A stretch of DNA of 64,000 nucleotides from Kalymmatonema hyalinum WJT4-NPBG1 (GCA_019359075.1 JAHHIB010000037.1:1-64000); one strand, 5' to 3'. Shown: positions 19,701 to 28,382, counted from the stretch's first letter. The notes: generated from the letters alone by a model not told the origin. A program made the numbers and translations.

Positions 19701-20612
19701 TTTTTGCGCTTGCTTGCGGAGTTTTTGAGTCAAAGCTTTTTGGGCTGAAGCACTCGCAGCATCCTCCAGCAAAGTCACCTGTTCCTCAACCCGCCCTTTG
19801 AATTTGTTCCAAACTCCAGCGACTCCTGAAAGTATTTGCCGTTGAGTCTCATCAACAGGAGAGGAGGTGAGCAGATGAGGAGGCGAAGCTTCTCCCTTAT
19901 CTTCCTCATCCTCCCCATTTGTTCGCTGCTTCGCTGGCGTTTGTTGCTTCAGCCGATAGCCGATACCATAGACTGTTTCAATCAGATCCCCGGACGCTCC
20001 TTGTGATTTTAGTTTCTGTCGTAACCCTTTAATATGGGTGCGAACGGCTTCTTCACCTGGAGTGTCCTCATAAGACCACAGATGTTCCAAAATCATGCCA
20101 CAGCTAAATACGCGGCGACTGTTTCTCAAAAAAAGTTCTAGCAGCCCATATTCCTTTGGAGTCAACGACAGAAGCTTTCCTGTATAAGTTGCTTCACAGC
20201 TTTTAGGATCAAGCTGCAAATCACCCCAAGTTAGCACTGGTTGTGATGCCACACTACCGCGACGCAATAGCGCTCGTATACGAGCAACTAATTCCTCTTC
20301 ATCAAAAGGTTTAACGAGATAATCATCTGCGCCTGCATCTAATCCAGTGGCTTTCTCGTGAGTACTATCGCACCCAGTCAATAGCAAGATTGGCATCGCC
20401 AAACCTTTAGATCGGATTTGGCGGCAAAGGCTGATTCCATCTATTTTTGGTAGGATGACATCAAGAAGTATTAAATCGTAGTCAAAGGTGTCAATCAAAT
20501 CCCATGCTGCCTGACCATCGCAGGCAACTTCGATGACATAGTTTTGGTTGGTGAGGACAGCAGCGAGAGCATGGGCAACAAGCTGATCATCTTCTACAAC
20601 TAATATCTTCAT
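16713..20612 (-). CDS. one-protein phosphorelay: REC-winged helix-Hpt-REC-REC-PAS-HisKA-HATPase-REC-REC
   Basis: Protein of 1299 aa. Order of domains by residue: receiver 1-118 (D51); OmpR-type DNA-binding winged helix 125-222 (LTPKEYGLLELFLRN, VRTHIKGLRQKL, ETVYGIGYRL); repeat-derived linker 226-256; Hpt about 265-360 (H307 in EAHTLAGSLG); degenerate receiver 374-500 (D433); receiver 508-625 (D558); PAS 655-775; HisKA with H790 in SHELRTPLTSIHG; HATPase with NLLSNAIKFSP, DRGRGIP and GTGLGLAI; receivers 1038-1155 (D1088) and 1161-1285 (D1210). There is no membrane segment, so the sensor is cytoplasmic. Having a kinase, Hpt and DNA-binding output in one chain is unusual. It is the fused counterpart of the two genes at 40937-46893. 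Confidence 0.95.
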   Translation of the reverse strand: MKILVVEDDQLVAHALAAVLTNQNYVIEVACDGQAAWDLIDTFDYDLILLDVILPKIDGISLCRQIRSKGLAMPILLLTGCDSTHEKATGLDAGADDYLVKPFDEEELVARIRALLRRGSVASQPVLTWGDLQLDPKSCEATYTGKLLSLTPKEYGLLELFLRNSRRVFSCGMILEHLWSYEDTPGEEAVRTHIKGLRQKLKSQGASGDLIETVYGIGYRLKQQTPAKQRTNGEDEEDKGEASPPHLLTSSPVDETQRQILSGVAGVWNKFKGRVEEQVTLLEDAASASAQKALTQKLRKQAQKEAHTLAGSLGTFGFSVGSKVARKIEHLLKSSKPLTLDETKEFCSLVEQLRQEIEQNHNETLPSPTGDEHPLLLVVDRNAYHQDAPNLCTFAEQIEKESANRGLKVAIATDIEQARHQLYHEHPSVVLIDPSAFPNHDDSFSLLAELNQRKPPVPVLVFTEQSDFRNRLQVARSGRHFFLQKPMPISQVLEAVTQVLQDAPHAEAHVLAVDDDPKIGAVLQTLLSPWGIKVTNLQDPQSFWETLEALKPDFLILDVEIDEINGIEICQVVRNDPRWSELPILFLTVHSDANIVNQVFAAGADDFVSKPIIGPELVTRIINRLERIKLRQRITYQANLELNEYQRTQEELRNSQARFSGIVSIADDAIISIDANQCITMFNQGAEKIFGYLAPEVLGQPLDILLPLRYSQSHRQHVADFGESANVARRMGERREIYGRRKDGTEFPAEASISKLKLGEEIVYTVYLHDISDRRQVERMKDEFVSVVSHELRTPLTSIHGSLGMLASSLIKPDSDQGKRLLQIAVDSTERLVRLINDILDIERIESGKVKMEKQSCNVAELIEEAVNVVQPLADKAGITLAVSSISQELWADMDRIVQTLTNLLSNAIKFSPVGSTVWLTAEATSRDNEQACPSCSPFSAILFTIRDRGRGIPADKLDSIFERFQQVDSSDSRNHEGTGLGLAICKSIVQQHNGCIWVESVLGEGSTFHFTLPHFPTPPLLQFSSPHSPIYAPPHLPSVLVCDDDDEIRSKLQNLLEKRGYRVIAVDCGEAAIAVAADQQPDVILLDLLMPTMNGWETMAVLKERADTQHIPIIICSICSPAYASQKNMDFVDWVSKPLEESLLFQSLGQVLTNTSKRVRVLLVEDDTNLAKVLMMLFEQHGIETFLAKTGKEAIRLSQDLNPDLLILDLVLPECDGFTVVEWLQQHNRLCKIPLMVYSAKELDESERKRLNLGHTEFVKKGQVTAQEFEHRVMDLLQRMAHNFQQDGSNDNKANFGS

Positions 20613-20789
20613 TGTAAAAATTTAATTTATAAAGATGGAACCTAACAGTTATCAACCTTAAGAATGTTAATACAAGTATAAACAACTATAAACAACTATA
20701 AAAAAGCCGTATCAATGTTAATTTTAGAAGAGCTATCGTAGATAGTTAACCTTTCTTCACAAATATCAAAGACAACTTTACAAAAGTTA

Positions 20790-20820
20790 AAATAAAAAAC
20801 CCTCGAATCAAATCGAGGGT
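20790..20820 (-). terminator. Rho-independent terminator
   Basis: Perfect 8-bp stem ACCCTCGA/TCGAGGGT (20799-20806 and 20813-20820), loop ATCAAA. On the minus strand it is followed by TTTTTTATTTT. It lies about 150 bp downstream of the zinc-ribbon gene at 20968-21201 and would end that transcript before the phosphorelay gene. Confidence 0.8.
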
Positions 20821-20967
20821 GTCATGCAAGGAACAATTGGAAATTTCTTTTTTAAAGAGGGGAACTAGGCAAATTACCAAAAATCCGTGGTTTTTACAAC
20901 TTTACTTTATACCAAGCAATTTATAAGCACTTCGTTCGTGAACCGCTTGGTATCAGGCAAGTTTTGT

Positions 20968-21201
20968 TTACGCTCCTATCCACCCAGTTCTCGCTCCGCG
21001 CTCATTCAAACAAAGGACATTGCTCTTTTCTCTTTTCTCAAGCTTGCTAGGAAATTCCCTGACATAAACCTCTGGTAACGAAGTACACTTTTCCTCACTA
21101 AATACTGGCATTGCTTGCCAGCAGCTACGGCAAAACCAGTAAACTTCCTGATGACGTATATGGCGTAAAAGTGGGCTGGAGCAGCAAGGACAGTTATTCA
21201 T
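20968..21201 (-). CDS. small zinc-ribbon protein
   Basis: Protein of 77 aa. It begins MNNCPCCSSPLLRHIRHQEVYWFCRSCWQAMP, with CPCC and CRSC as likely zinc ligands. Similar short proteins occur beside regulatory genes in cyanobacteria. The last 20 residues (VLCLNERGARTGWIGA) look less conserved and may come from a dispersed repeat, since the DNA there resembles one. It lies upstream of the phosphorelay gene on the same strand, but a terminator separates them. Function unknown. Confidence 0.65.
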   Translation of the reverse strand: MNNCPCCSSPLLRHIRHQEVYWFCRSCWQAMPVFSEEKCTSLPEVYVREFPSKLEKREKSNVLCLNERGARTGWIGA

Positions 21202-21522
21202 GGTGTATTAAAATTTTTCTACTAAATGTGTTTTTCGCCAAAGGGACAGTCAGCTGAGAACTAAACCTTTTCATGCTTTAAGAGTAATTTGCAATTGTGA
21301 GGAACTTGTGAGCTATACCGAAAAATTTCTGATTCTCGTAACACAAGTACACAATTTATGAGTTATACCACCGCAGAAATATCAGATTAAAGAAGTTTTC
21401 GTTTACCAGTATCCTCACAAGATTCTCAACTTTTCTTCTTATAAACATTAAGTATGGGACAAGCGAAGCATTTGCTTACTGCATGATCCTTTGAGCTTGA
21501 TGTGTCATAAGGAAGCAAAACA
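21202..21522. other. intergenic region upstream of PEP synthase
   Basis: About 320 bp, AT-rich, without repeats that I recognise. It lies between divergent genes and should contain both promoters. An AGGAAG at about 21509-21514 is the ribosome binding site of the PEP synthase gene. Confidence 0.4.
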
Positions 21523-24141
21523 ATGGTAGAAGTAGAAACAGCAGTTGATCAAAAAAGCGATCGCCCTTTAGGGCGCTGCGCTCCGCGCAATCGCGAAGTC
21601 TCCAAAGAAAAAGCTTTGGTATTGCCTTTGGGTAAAGTTGGTATGGCAGACATTGCTTTAGTAGGTGGAAAGAATGCTTCTTTGGGAGAAATGATTCAGC
21701 AACTGCGGCGCAGAGGCGTAAAAGTCCCTAACGGATTTGCGACAACAGCATATGCATATCGCTACTTTATTGAAGCAGCCGAGTTAGAACCAAAATTACG
21801 CCAGATTTTTGCTTCTTTAGATGTCGAGGATGTCCAAAATCTGAGGCAAAGAAGTCAGCTTGCTCGGTCTTTATTGCTGCAAACTCCTTTTCCTGTAGAA
21901 TTGCAGGAGGCGATCGCCTCTGCTTACCAAGCCCTAGAACAGCAATACGGACTTGCTACCGATGTAGCCGTTCGCTCCAGTGCGGCTGCTGAAAACTTAC
22001 CCGATGCCAGTTTTGCTGGACAGCAAGAAACTTACTTAAACATTCACGGGTTACAAGCTGTACTCGAAGCTTGTCACAAGTGCTTTGCCTCAATTTTTAC
22101 AGACCGTGCCATTTGCTACCGACACATCAAAGGTTTGGACCACTTCAACATTGCCCTCTCAGTAGGGGTGCAAAAAATGGTACGTTCTGACTTGGCAGCG
22201 TCTGGTGTTATGTTCTCCATCGACATCGAGACAGGTTTCAAAGATGCAGTATTACTGACTGCGGCTTATGGTTTGGGTGAGAACGTAGTGCAGGGAGCAG
22301 TTAACCCGGATGAATACTTAGTATTTAAGCCAACGCTGAGACAAGGGTATCGCTCAGTTCTAGACAAGCGGCTGGGAACCAAAGAAATCAAGATGGTTTA
22401 TGATGTAGGCGGCTTAAAACAGACAAAGAACATCCCTGTTGCAGCTGCTGAACGTCAGCAATTTGCCCTCAATAATGAGGAAATTTTGCGACTTGCTCAT
22501 TGGGCGTGCCTTATAGAAGAACACTATTCCCAAGTTCGTGGTGTGTATACACCAATGTATATTGAGTGGGCAAAAGATGGCATCACGAATGAATTCTTTA
22601 TCGTTCAAGCACGCCCACAAACAGTGCAATCTCAGAAAGCGCGGAATATCTTACGAAATTATCGCCTCTTGGCAGGAGCAGGGGCAGAAATTACTTCCTC
22701 ATCTCCCTCATCCCCCTCATCCCCCCAACCCCTAGTCACGGGACGCGCTGTCGGGGATGCAATCGGGCAGGGCAAAGCCAGAGTTATTTTAGATGTGCAT
22801 CAAATCAACCAGTTTCAACCAGGAGAAGTGCTGGTCACAAACCGTACTGATCCAGACTGGGAACCGATGATGAAAAAAGCTAGTGCGATCGTCACCAAAG
22901 AAGGCGGACGTACCTGTCACGCGGCAATGATCGCCAGGCAGATGAGAATTCCGGCAATTGTCGGGTGTGGTAACGCCACAACTATTTTGAAAACAGGGCA
23001 AGAAATCACTGTTTCTTGTGCAGAAGGCGAAACCGGAAAGGTTTACCAGGATCTCTTACCTTACGAAGTACAAGAAGTCTCACTAGAGAAATTGCCCCGC
23101 CCCCGTACTAAAATTATGATGAATGTGGGCAATCCTCAAGAAGCTTTCGCCTTAAGTGCCATCCCAAATGATGGAGTCGGGTTAGCACCGATGGAATTTA
23201 TCATTACCAACTATATTAAAGCGCACCCACTGGCATTAATTCATTTTGACGAATTAGAAGATGAGCTTGCTAAATATAAAATTGCAGAGTTAACTGTCCA
23301 GTATGAAGACAAAGCGCAATTCTTTGTCGATAAGCTGGCGCAAGGTATTGGTACAATTGCGGCCGCTTTTTACCCCAAATCCGTCATCGTCCGCCTGTCA
23401 GACTTGAAGAGTAATCAATATGCCAATTTATTGGGTGGCAGACAGTTTGAACCAATAGAAGAAAACCCGATGATTGGCTTGAGAGGGGCTTCTCGCTACT
23501 ATAATGAGCGCTACCGCGAAGGTTTTGCTTTGGAATGTCAGGCAATGAAACGAGTACGTGACGCGATGGGCTTAACCAACGTGATTTTGATGGTTCCTTT
23601 TTGTCGTACCCTAGAAGAAGGTCAGCAGGTGCTGGCCGAGATGGCAAAGCATGGACTTGTGCGTGGCGAAAACGGCTTGGAAGTCTACGTGATGTGCTTA
23701 CCCAGTAACGTGCAACTGGCTGATGAGTTTAGCCAAATCTTTGATGGATTTTCCATTGGGTCGAATGACCTGACGCAATTAACTCTAGGACTCGATAGAG
23801 ATTCTGAGTTGGTGGCGCATCTATTTGATGAACGCAACAAGGTTCTCGAACGGATGATAGCTGAGGCGATCGCGTACCCGAAGGGGGCGCTTTGCACTCA
23901 GCGCTGCTGCGTAAACGCAAAGCGTGCCGCAGGCATACGCGTAGCGTCTCCGACAGGAGAAGCGCTGATCGCAACTGTGAAACAGTACGGTTGCAAAATT
24001 GGTATCTGCGGTCAAGCCCCCAGCGATTATCCCGAATTCGTCCACTTTTTAGTGGAACAGGGAATTGACTTCATCAGTCTCAACCCAGACTCTGTGTTGA
24101 AAACTTTGTTGGAAGTCGCTGCTGCGGAACAACAGAGTTAG
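21523..24141 (+). CDS. ppsA: phosphoenolpyruvate synthase with repeat-derived inserts
   Basis: 872 aa, longer than the roughly 790-820 aa usual for PEP synthase. It converts pyruvate, ATP and water to PEP, AMP and phosphate. Visible: N-terminal ATP-grasp part (LVGGKNASLGEMI, DVAVRSSAAAENLPDASFAGQQETYLN), the phospho-His motif GGRTCHAAMIARQM, and the C-terminal PEP-binding barrel ending with IGICGQAPSDYPEF, which holds the catalytic Cys. Three stretches do not belong to the family: SDRPLGRCAPRNREVS near the N-terminus, SSPSSPSSPQ before the His domain, and GALCTQRCCVNAKRAAGIR near the C-terminus. At DNA level all three are dispersed-repeat sequence in frame. Confidence 0.93.
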   Translation: MVEVETAVDQKSDRPLGRCAPRNREVSKEKALVLPLGKVGMADIALVGGKNASLGEMIQQLRRRGVKVPNGFATTAYAYRYFIEAAELEPKLRQIFASLDVEDVQNLRQRSQLARSLLLQTPFPVELQEAIASAYQALEQQYGLATDVAVRSSAAAENLPDASFAGQQETYLNIHGLQAVLEACHKCFASIFTDRAICYRHIKGLDHFNIALSVGVQKMVRSDLAASGVMFSIDIETGFKDAVLLTAAYGLGENVVQGAVNPDEYLVFKPTLRQGYRSVLDKRLGTKEIKMVYDVGGLKQTKNIPVAAAERQQFALNNEEILRLAHWACLIEEHYSQVRGVYTPMYIEWAKDGITNEFFIVQARPQTVQSQKARNILRNYRLLAGAGAEITSSSPSSPSSPQPLVTGRAVGDAIGQGKARVILDVHQINQFQPGEVLVTNRTDPDWEPMMKKASAIVTKEGGRTCHAAMIARQMRIPAIVGCGNATTILKTGQEITVSCAEGETGKVYQDLLPYEVQEVSLEKLPRPRTKIMMNVGNPQEAFALSAIPNDGVGLAPMEFIITNYIKAHPLALIHFDELEDELAKYKIAELTVQYEDKAQFFVDKLAQGIGTIAAAFYPKSVIVRLSDLKSNQYANLLGGRQFEPIEENPMIGLRGASRYYNERYREGFALECQAMKRVRDAMGLTNVILMVPFCRTLEEGQQVLAEMAKHGLVRGENGLEVYVMCLPSNVQLADEFSQIFDGFSIGSNDLTQLTLGLDRDSELVAHLFDERNKVLERMIAEAIAYPKGALCTQRCCVNAKRAAGIRVASPTGEALIATVKQYGCKIGICGQAPSDYPEFVHFLVEQGIDFISLNPDSVLKTLLEVAAAEQQS
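21556..21600. repeat. HIP1-containing repeat inside ppsA
   Basis: GCGATCGCCCTTTAGGGCGC followed by a CGCTCCGCGC palindrome, encoding residues that lack a counterpart in the PEP synthase family. It matches the style of the repeat at 24850-24965. Confidence 0.65.
22690..22733. repeat. CCTCATC/CCCTCATC tandem repeat inside ppsA
   Basis: Short-period array of TCCTCATCTCCCTCATCCCC type, encoding a Ser/Pro run between the ATP-grasp and phospho-His domains. The same array type is found at about 19866, 40620, 41668 and 45828. Confidence 0.7.
23868..23965. repeat. dispersed palindromic repeat inside the PEP-binding domain of ppsA
   Basis: A 98-bp segment starting at a HIP1 site and containing GCATACGCGTAGCGTCTCCG and related palindromes. 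It replaces what should be a short loop between LERMIAEAIA and ALIATVKQYG. Similar wording (GATACGCGTAGCGTGTCCG) occurs at about 40560. Confidence 0.7.
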
Positions 24142-24257
24142 GAGTAGGGGCACAATATTGCGCCCGTAGAGTGATAAGTTATTCATTCAAAACTTATAAC
24201 TCATGACTGAAAACTTCTGACTCATAACTAAAAACTAATGAATAAGGACTAATAATT

Positions 24258-24785
24258 ATGTTTCAAAAAATTCTCGTTGCAATAGACAATTCTGAAATTG
24301 GTGAGCACGTTTTCAATGAAGCTATATCTTTGGCAAAAGCAGTTCATGCAAATGTCATGTTGCTGCACGTTCTCTCTCCTTTTGATGGGGGATACTTAAA
24401 CCCTGTTTTGCTACAGCCTAATGGTGTTTACCCAACTTTGCACACAGAAGCTGTCAATAAATATATGCAGCAATGGGAACAACTCAAGCAAGAGAAACTC
24501 GATATGCTGCTCTCTTTTGCCGACAAAGCAAAGCAAGCAGGTATCATCAGTGAATTTTCTCAAAATCTTGGCGATCCAGGTCGAGCAATTTGTGAAGTAG
24601 CTCGCAGTTGGCAGGCTGACTTAATTATAGTCGGTCGTCGTGGTCGCAAGGGGTTAAGTGAGTTTTTCCTAGGTAGTGTCAGCAATTACGTATTGCATAA
24701 TGCTTCCTGCTCAGTTTTGACGGTACAAGGACCAATCCAAGATAATACCGAAGTTCCTCAAGCTACCAACGCAGCATCAGCTTAG
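24258..24785 (+). CDS. universal stress protein (UspA family)
   Basis: Single UspA domain, 175 aa. It begins MFQKILVAIDNSEIGEHVFNEAI and carries the ATP-binding signature GRRGRKGLSEFFLGSVSNYVL (G-x2-G-x9-GS), so it is the nucleotide-binding type. A loop between strands 1 and 2 is long, as in other cyanobacterial members. An AAGGA is found before the ATG. It lies 116 bp after ppsA on the same strand and ends with a strong terminator; it may be transcribed alone or with ppsA. Confidence 0.9.
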   Translation: MFQKILVAIDNSEIGEHVFNEAISLAKAVHANVMLLHVLSPFDGGYLNPVLLQPNGVYPTLHTEAVNKYMQQWEQLKQEKLDMLLSFADKAKQAGIISEFSQNLGDPGRAICEVARSWQADLIIVGRRGRKGLSEFFLGSVSNYVLHNASCSVLTVQGPIQDNTEVPQATNAASA

Positions 24786-24809
24786 TTCTACTTGCAGTTT
24801 GAGAAATAG

Positions 24810-24833
24810 GGGAAGGCAAGCCTTCCCTTTTTT
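24810..24833 (+). terminator. Rho-independent terminator of the universal stress gene
   Basis: Perfect 8-bp stem GGGAAGGC/GCCTTCCC with a 2-base spacer, followed at once by TTTTTT. It lies 25 bp after the stop codon. Confidence 0.9.
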
Positions 24834-24849
24834 GCAAGGAGGGTAAAGA

Positions 24850-24970
24850 GCGATCGCCCTTTGGGCATTGCGCTGTGCGCGATCGCTCTTTGCGTGCCCT
24901 TTGGGCATTGGCACGGAGTGCCCGTCTGAGCGCAAAGCGTCCCGTAAGGGATACGGCGATCGCTCTTTGC
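24850..24970. repeat. GC-rich dispersed repeat cluster
   Basis: Contains HIP1 sites at each end, GCCCTTTGGGCATTG twice, and CGTCCCGTAAGGGATACG. It lies in the 403-bp gap between the universal stress gene and the convergent beta-helix gene. The rest of the gap (24970-25188) shows no gene. Confidence 0.75.
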
Positions 24971-25188
24971 CATGAGAAACTTTGGTGGAACAGAGCAATT
25001 CCACTAAAAGTGAATCAGCTTTGCGGAATTGCTCCTCCTATGAACAACGTTTCATGGATGAGTGCAAGTCCATGTATGCATCAGAAACACACTAAATAGT
25101 CAGCACCTAGCTTACCTTCATACAAGACTTGCCTCATCTCTGAGCGTTGCTTCAATCATCAACGAAAGCGGTATTCTCAAGCACGACT

Positions 25189-27003
25189 TCAAGACTCATA
25201 AGCACCTATATCAACGCCAGCACCTTGAGGTCGTTGTACACCGTTTTTATCGCGCTGTGCATACTGACCAATATCTGAGGAACCAGCATTAATTGCTGCC
25301 GAACCAGATTTGAGACGGTAGTCATTGCCACCTGGGTTAACAAATCCAACGGACGCAACCTTAGTGTTGTTGTTAGCGTTCAGGTTGTCAATTCCAGTCC
25401 CACCTTCATAAAGCTTCTCATACTTGTTTGTGAACAAGTTGTTATCCAAAGTCACCTTGCCCGCATCTTCGATCAACCCATTTCGGTAGGTGCTATCGGC
25501 AAAGATATTGTTGCGAACCACAACGTCAGTCGGTTTATAACCGCCAGGGTAATAACCACTACCATCGATCTCAAGGGCTTGGACATTATTCGCAACGGTA
25601 TTGTTGACAATCTCAACGTTACGAACATTACTGGTCACGGCAATTCCTCGACCAGGATTGATTCCTTGCTGTCCATTCCCATAAACAAGGTTGTTGTAGA
25701 CTCGGACATTAGATAAATCCCCTTTATCAGTCTCTTCATCTGCAATGACAATTCCATCAGCAATATTCCCAGTAACAACATTGTTGTAGACATCAATGTT
25801 AAACGAATTAGAACGGTTACCCTCTATGTAGAGAGCAGGACCACCTTGATAGCCCTGATATGTACCAGAGATCGAGGCTTGACCAGTTATATAGTTGCCA
25901 TGGACGGAGCCATTGCGAGAACCAGTTTTGATGTCGATGCCTTCACGTGTGCCATCTTTAACGATATTATTAGCCACTTCAAAACCATCGACACCCCAGA
26001 TGCTTAGCGACTCTTGCGTTCCAAGTGGATCATAGATAGAATTGTCGCCTCCGCCACCTTTCCATCTGGAATTGGCTTTTTCGACGGTGTTGTTGAGCAC
26101 CTTGATATTTTTACTAGTGACCTCGGCTTCTCCACCCTCAAAATAGCTGTCAGGCATGGCAATGATACCTGAGGAACCAGTATTGTAGGTATGGTTGTTT
26201 TGAACAGTTATATCGTTGGCATCACGCAAAGAGATTCCAGCCCAAGACGTGTCCTCAATGCGGAAGCCATCAATGACCCAATGACCCTTGCCAACTGACT
26301 GGATAACCCCTTCCCGGAAGCCTCCGTTGATAGCGTCAGGGTCGCGCACTGTGACATTACCATTAGCTTTGAGTGTGATATTACCTGACTCACTATTACC
26401 AGATTTTCCAAGGGTGACTAGCTCTGTGTAAGTACCTGGTTGAACTAGAATAGTGTCACCTGCTTTGATAGCGGAATTCTCACCGACCGCGTAGTTAATG
26501 CTTTTCCAAGGTTTATCACTTGTACCTGGATTAGTATCACTACCATCTGCTGAAACGTAGTACACAGTACCAGAGTTATTGCCTGTTGGGGTTGGTGCAG
26601 CTCGCAAAGCTGGTGAACCGCTACCAGGATTGCTGGAGCCCTGAGTGAATTGGTCTACATCAGAGTCACCAACGAGGGTGTCTTTGCCTTGATCTCCAAT
26701 CAGAAGGTCTGCATTGCTGCCATTATTAAGCTTGTCGTTGGCATTGTTGCCGAGGATCTGATCGTTACCACAGCGACCAAACAGAGTGCTGCTTCCATTG
26801 TTGCCATCAATCTGGATGTCTTTCCCCCTAAAGCCGTCGTTGGTCCAAGTATTGATGATATCTTGTGCACCTGTGGAAACGGTTGTACCTTGTCCATTCA
26901 CACTTAGAGTGGAATTTTGAGGGTTGCTGCGATTAGTAATGACATCGGGGATTTGAGTCAAGGCATTGGTTTGAAACGCCTGAGGTTCTGCTGTAAAAGT
27001 CAA
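25189..27003 (-). CDS. secreted right-handed beta-helix protein with RTX-like N-terminal repeats
   Basis: Protein of 604 aa. Residues about 75-125 hold RTX-like calcium-binding nonapeptides (GNDQILGNN, GSNADLLIGDQGKDTLVGDS). After a Pro/Ser linker, VYYVSADGSDTNPGTSDKPWKSI is the DUF1565-type start of a parallel beta-helix, which continues with repeated NN(I/V/T)V turns to the end (SAAINAGSSDIG). Proteins like this are usually exported by type I secretion and act on polysaccharides as lyases or epimerases; no catalytic residues can be assigned here. The start is a TTG at 27003, with GGAGG at 27011-27015 spaced 7 bases, and no N-terminal signal, as expected for type I substrates. Confidence 0.85.
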   Translation of the reverse strand: MTFTAEPQAFQTNALTQIPDVITNRSNPQNSTLSVNGQGTTVSTGAQDIINTWTNDGFRGKDIQIDGNNGSSTLFGRCGNDQILGNNANDKLNNGSNADLLIGDQGKDTLVGDSDVDQFTQGSSNPGSGSPALRAAPTPTGNNSGTVYYVSADGSDTNPGTSDKPWKSINYAVGENSAIKAGDTILVQPGTYTELVTLGKSGNSESGNITLKANGNVTVRDPDAINGGFREGVIQSVGKGHWVIDGFRIEDTSWAGISLRDANDITVQNNHTYNTGSSGIIAMPDSYFEGGEAEVTSKNIKVLNNTVEKANSRWKGGGGDNSIYDPLGTQESLSIWGVDGFEVANNIVKDGTREGIDIKTGSRNGSVHGNYITGQASISGTYQGYQGGPALYIEGNRSNSFNIDVYNNVVTGNIADGIVIADEETDKGDLSNVRVYNNLVYGNGQQGINPGRGIAVTSNVRNVEIVNNTVANNVQALEIDGSGYYPGGYKPTDVVVRNNIFADSTYRNGLIEDAGKVTLDNNLFTNKYEKLYEGGTGIDNLNANNNTKVASVGFVNPGGNDYRLKSGSAAINAGSSDIGQYAQRDKNGVQRPQGAGVDIGAYES

Positions 27004-27310
27004 TGTTTTGCCTCCATCAAGTTCTTCGTTAACGTCGTAACCGGAGATGACCCGAACAAAGGCAGGACCCTGAACGTTAGAGCAGTTGAGTAAAGCCTTA
27101 AAAGCTCGTACGTAGAGATTCCGTGATTATTGGAGCAGAGCACGTGAAACTTTAAGCTTTAACATCAGAAGCATTTCTTCTGGTGCTAAAGTTTCTTATA
27201 GTCACATGACTATGCGGCAAGAATTAGGTAAATGCTTGATGAGTTCTGGGTTATAGCCGTTGTTTGTGAATCGATAGAAATAACTTGGCTCAAGCACCCC
27301 AAAACTTTAA

Positions 27311-27420
27311 AGGAATTTTTCCTCTTTGAGATAGTATATCACGACTAAGGAATTTTTCCTTCTTGAATACTATATCACGACTAAGGAATTTTTCCTCCTT
27401 GAATACTATATCACGACTTA
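27311..27420. repeat. three tandem 36/37-bp repeats
   Basis: Units 27311-27347, 27348-27383 and 27384-27419 follow one another with no spacer. Each begins with the palindrome AGGAATTTTTCCT and ends with TATATCACGACTA. Period and copy number fit the long tandemly repeated sequences (about 37 bp) described in heterocystous cyanobacteria. They lie in the 668-bp gap 27004-27671, upstream of the response regulator gene. Confidence 0.85.
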
Positions 27421-27431
27421 CGCAAAGGTCA

Positions 27432-27466
27432 GAGCCACTGAAAAATGAAAAATTTTTCAGTGGCTC
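27432..27466. other. strong 15-bp perfect hairpin
   Basis: GAGCCACTGAAAAAT (27432-27446) pairs exactly with 27452-27466 around a GAAAA loop. No T-run follows on either strand, so a regular terminator is not obvious. It stands just after the tandem repeats. It could be an mRNA-processing or protein-binding site or simply another small repeat. Confidence 0.6.
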
Positions 27467-27671
27467 AATCAAGCTATCCGACCGCAGACCATCAATTTTG
27501 CACAGCTAGTTCCCACTCATGGGGCAATAGAGAAAAAGATAACGCGCCGCAGAATTTTGCACTCTAGCATCTGATCCTGAATCTTTTTGTAGACCCAAAG
27601 TATTATAATCACAAAATTTCAGTTAAAATGGCAAGCCAGGGAATGACTCTGTGGATTTTGCTTGCATCAGT

Positions 27672-28382
27672 ATGGACATTCTAATCATTGAAGATGAACC
27701 TGAAATTGCCCAGTTAATCGAAATTTCTCTGGAAAAAGAAGGTTTTTCCTGTCGCAGTAGCAGCGACGGTTTGAATGCCTTGCGAATGTTTCAGGAGCAA
27801 TCAGCAGATTTAATCATTCTAGATTTAATGATTCCTGGCTTAGATGGTTTGGAAGTCTGTGCAAGAATTCGGCAGAAACCAGGTGCGAAAGATCCATATA
27901 TATTGATGCTTACGGCTAAGGGTGAAGAAATTGATCGCGTTATTGGCTTGTCTACAGGCGCTGACGATTACATGGTTAAGCCCTTTAGCCCCAGAGAGTT
28001 GATTGCTAGGGTGCGGGCGCTATTGCGACGTAGTCTCCGCCACGGGGGACAAAATCAAGTATTTCGTACCAAACACTTTATCGTGGATATAGAGCAGCGG
28101 ACGATAAGTCGCCAAATCAATTCTCAGCAACCAGAAATGCTAGATTTAACTACCCTGGAATTCAACTTATTAAGCACCTTTATTAGCAATCCTGGTCGAG
28201 TTTGGAACCGCGCTCAACTCATCGACAAACTTTGGGGCGATAACTTTTTTGGTGATGAGCGCGTGGTGGATACTCATATAGCCAGATTGCGAAAAAAAAT
28301 TGAGCCAGACCCTGCTAATCCGACTTTTGTGAAAACTGTTGTTGGGGTAGGCTATAAGTTTGAAGACTCTCCTAGTGTGTGA
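27672..28382 (+). CDS. OmpR-family response regulator
   Basis: Protein of 236 aa. Receiver with IIEDEPE, phospho-acceptor Asp in LIILDLMIPGLDG, Thr in LMLTAKG and Lys in MVKPFSP. The winged-helix output has LTTLEFNLLSTFISNPGRVWNRAQLID and DERVVDTHIARLRKKI...VGVGYKF. The ATG at 27672 places the receiver at the N-terminus; an upstream GTG at 27651 is open. The stop overlaps the start of the kinase gene by 4 bases, a clear two-component operon. The stimulus is unknown. Confidence 0.95.
   Translation: MDILIIEDEPEIAQLIEISLEKEGFSCRSSSDGLNALRMFQEQSADLIILDLMIPGLDGLEVCARIRQKPGAKDPYILMLTAKGEEIDRVIGLSTGADDYMVKPFSPRELIARVRALLRRSLRHGGQNQVFRTKHFIVDIEQRTISRQINSQQPEMLDLTTLEFNLLSTFISNPGRVWNRAQLIDKLWGDNFFGDERVVDTHIARLRKKIEPDPANPTFVKTVVGVGYKFEDSPSV

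Noticed and set aside
27311-27420. Possible CRISPR array (three 36-bp repeats)
   Set aside because: The repeats are directly adjacent with no spacers, and no cas gene is in the window.
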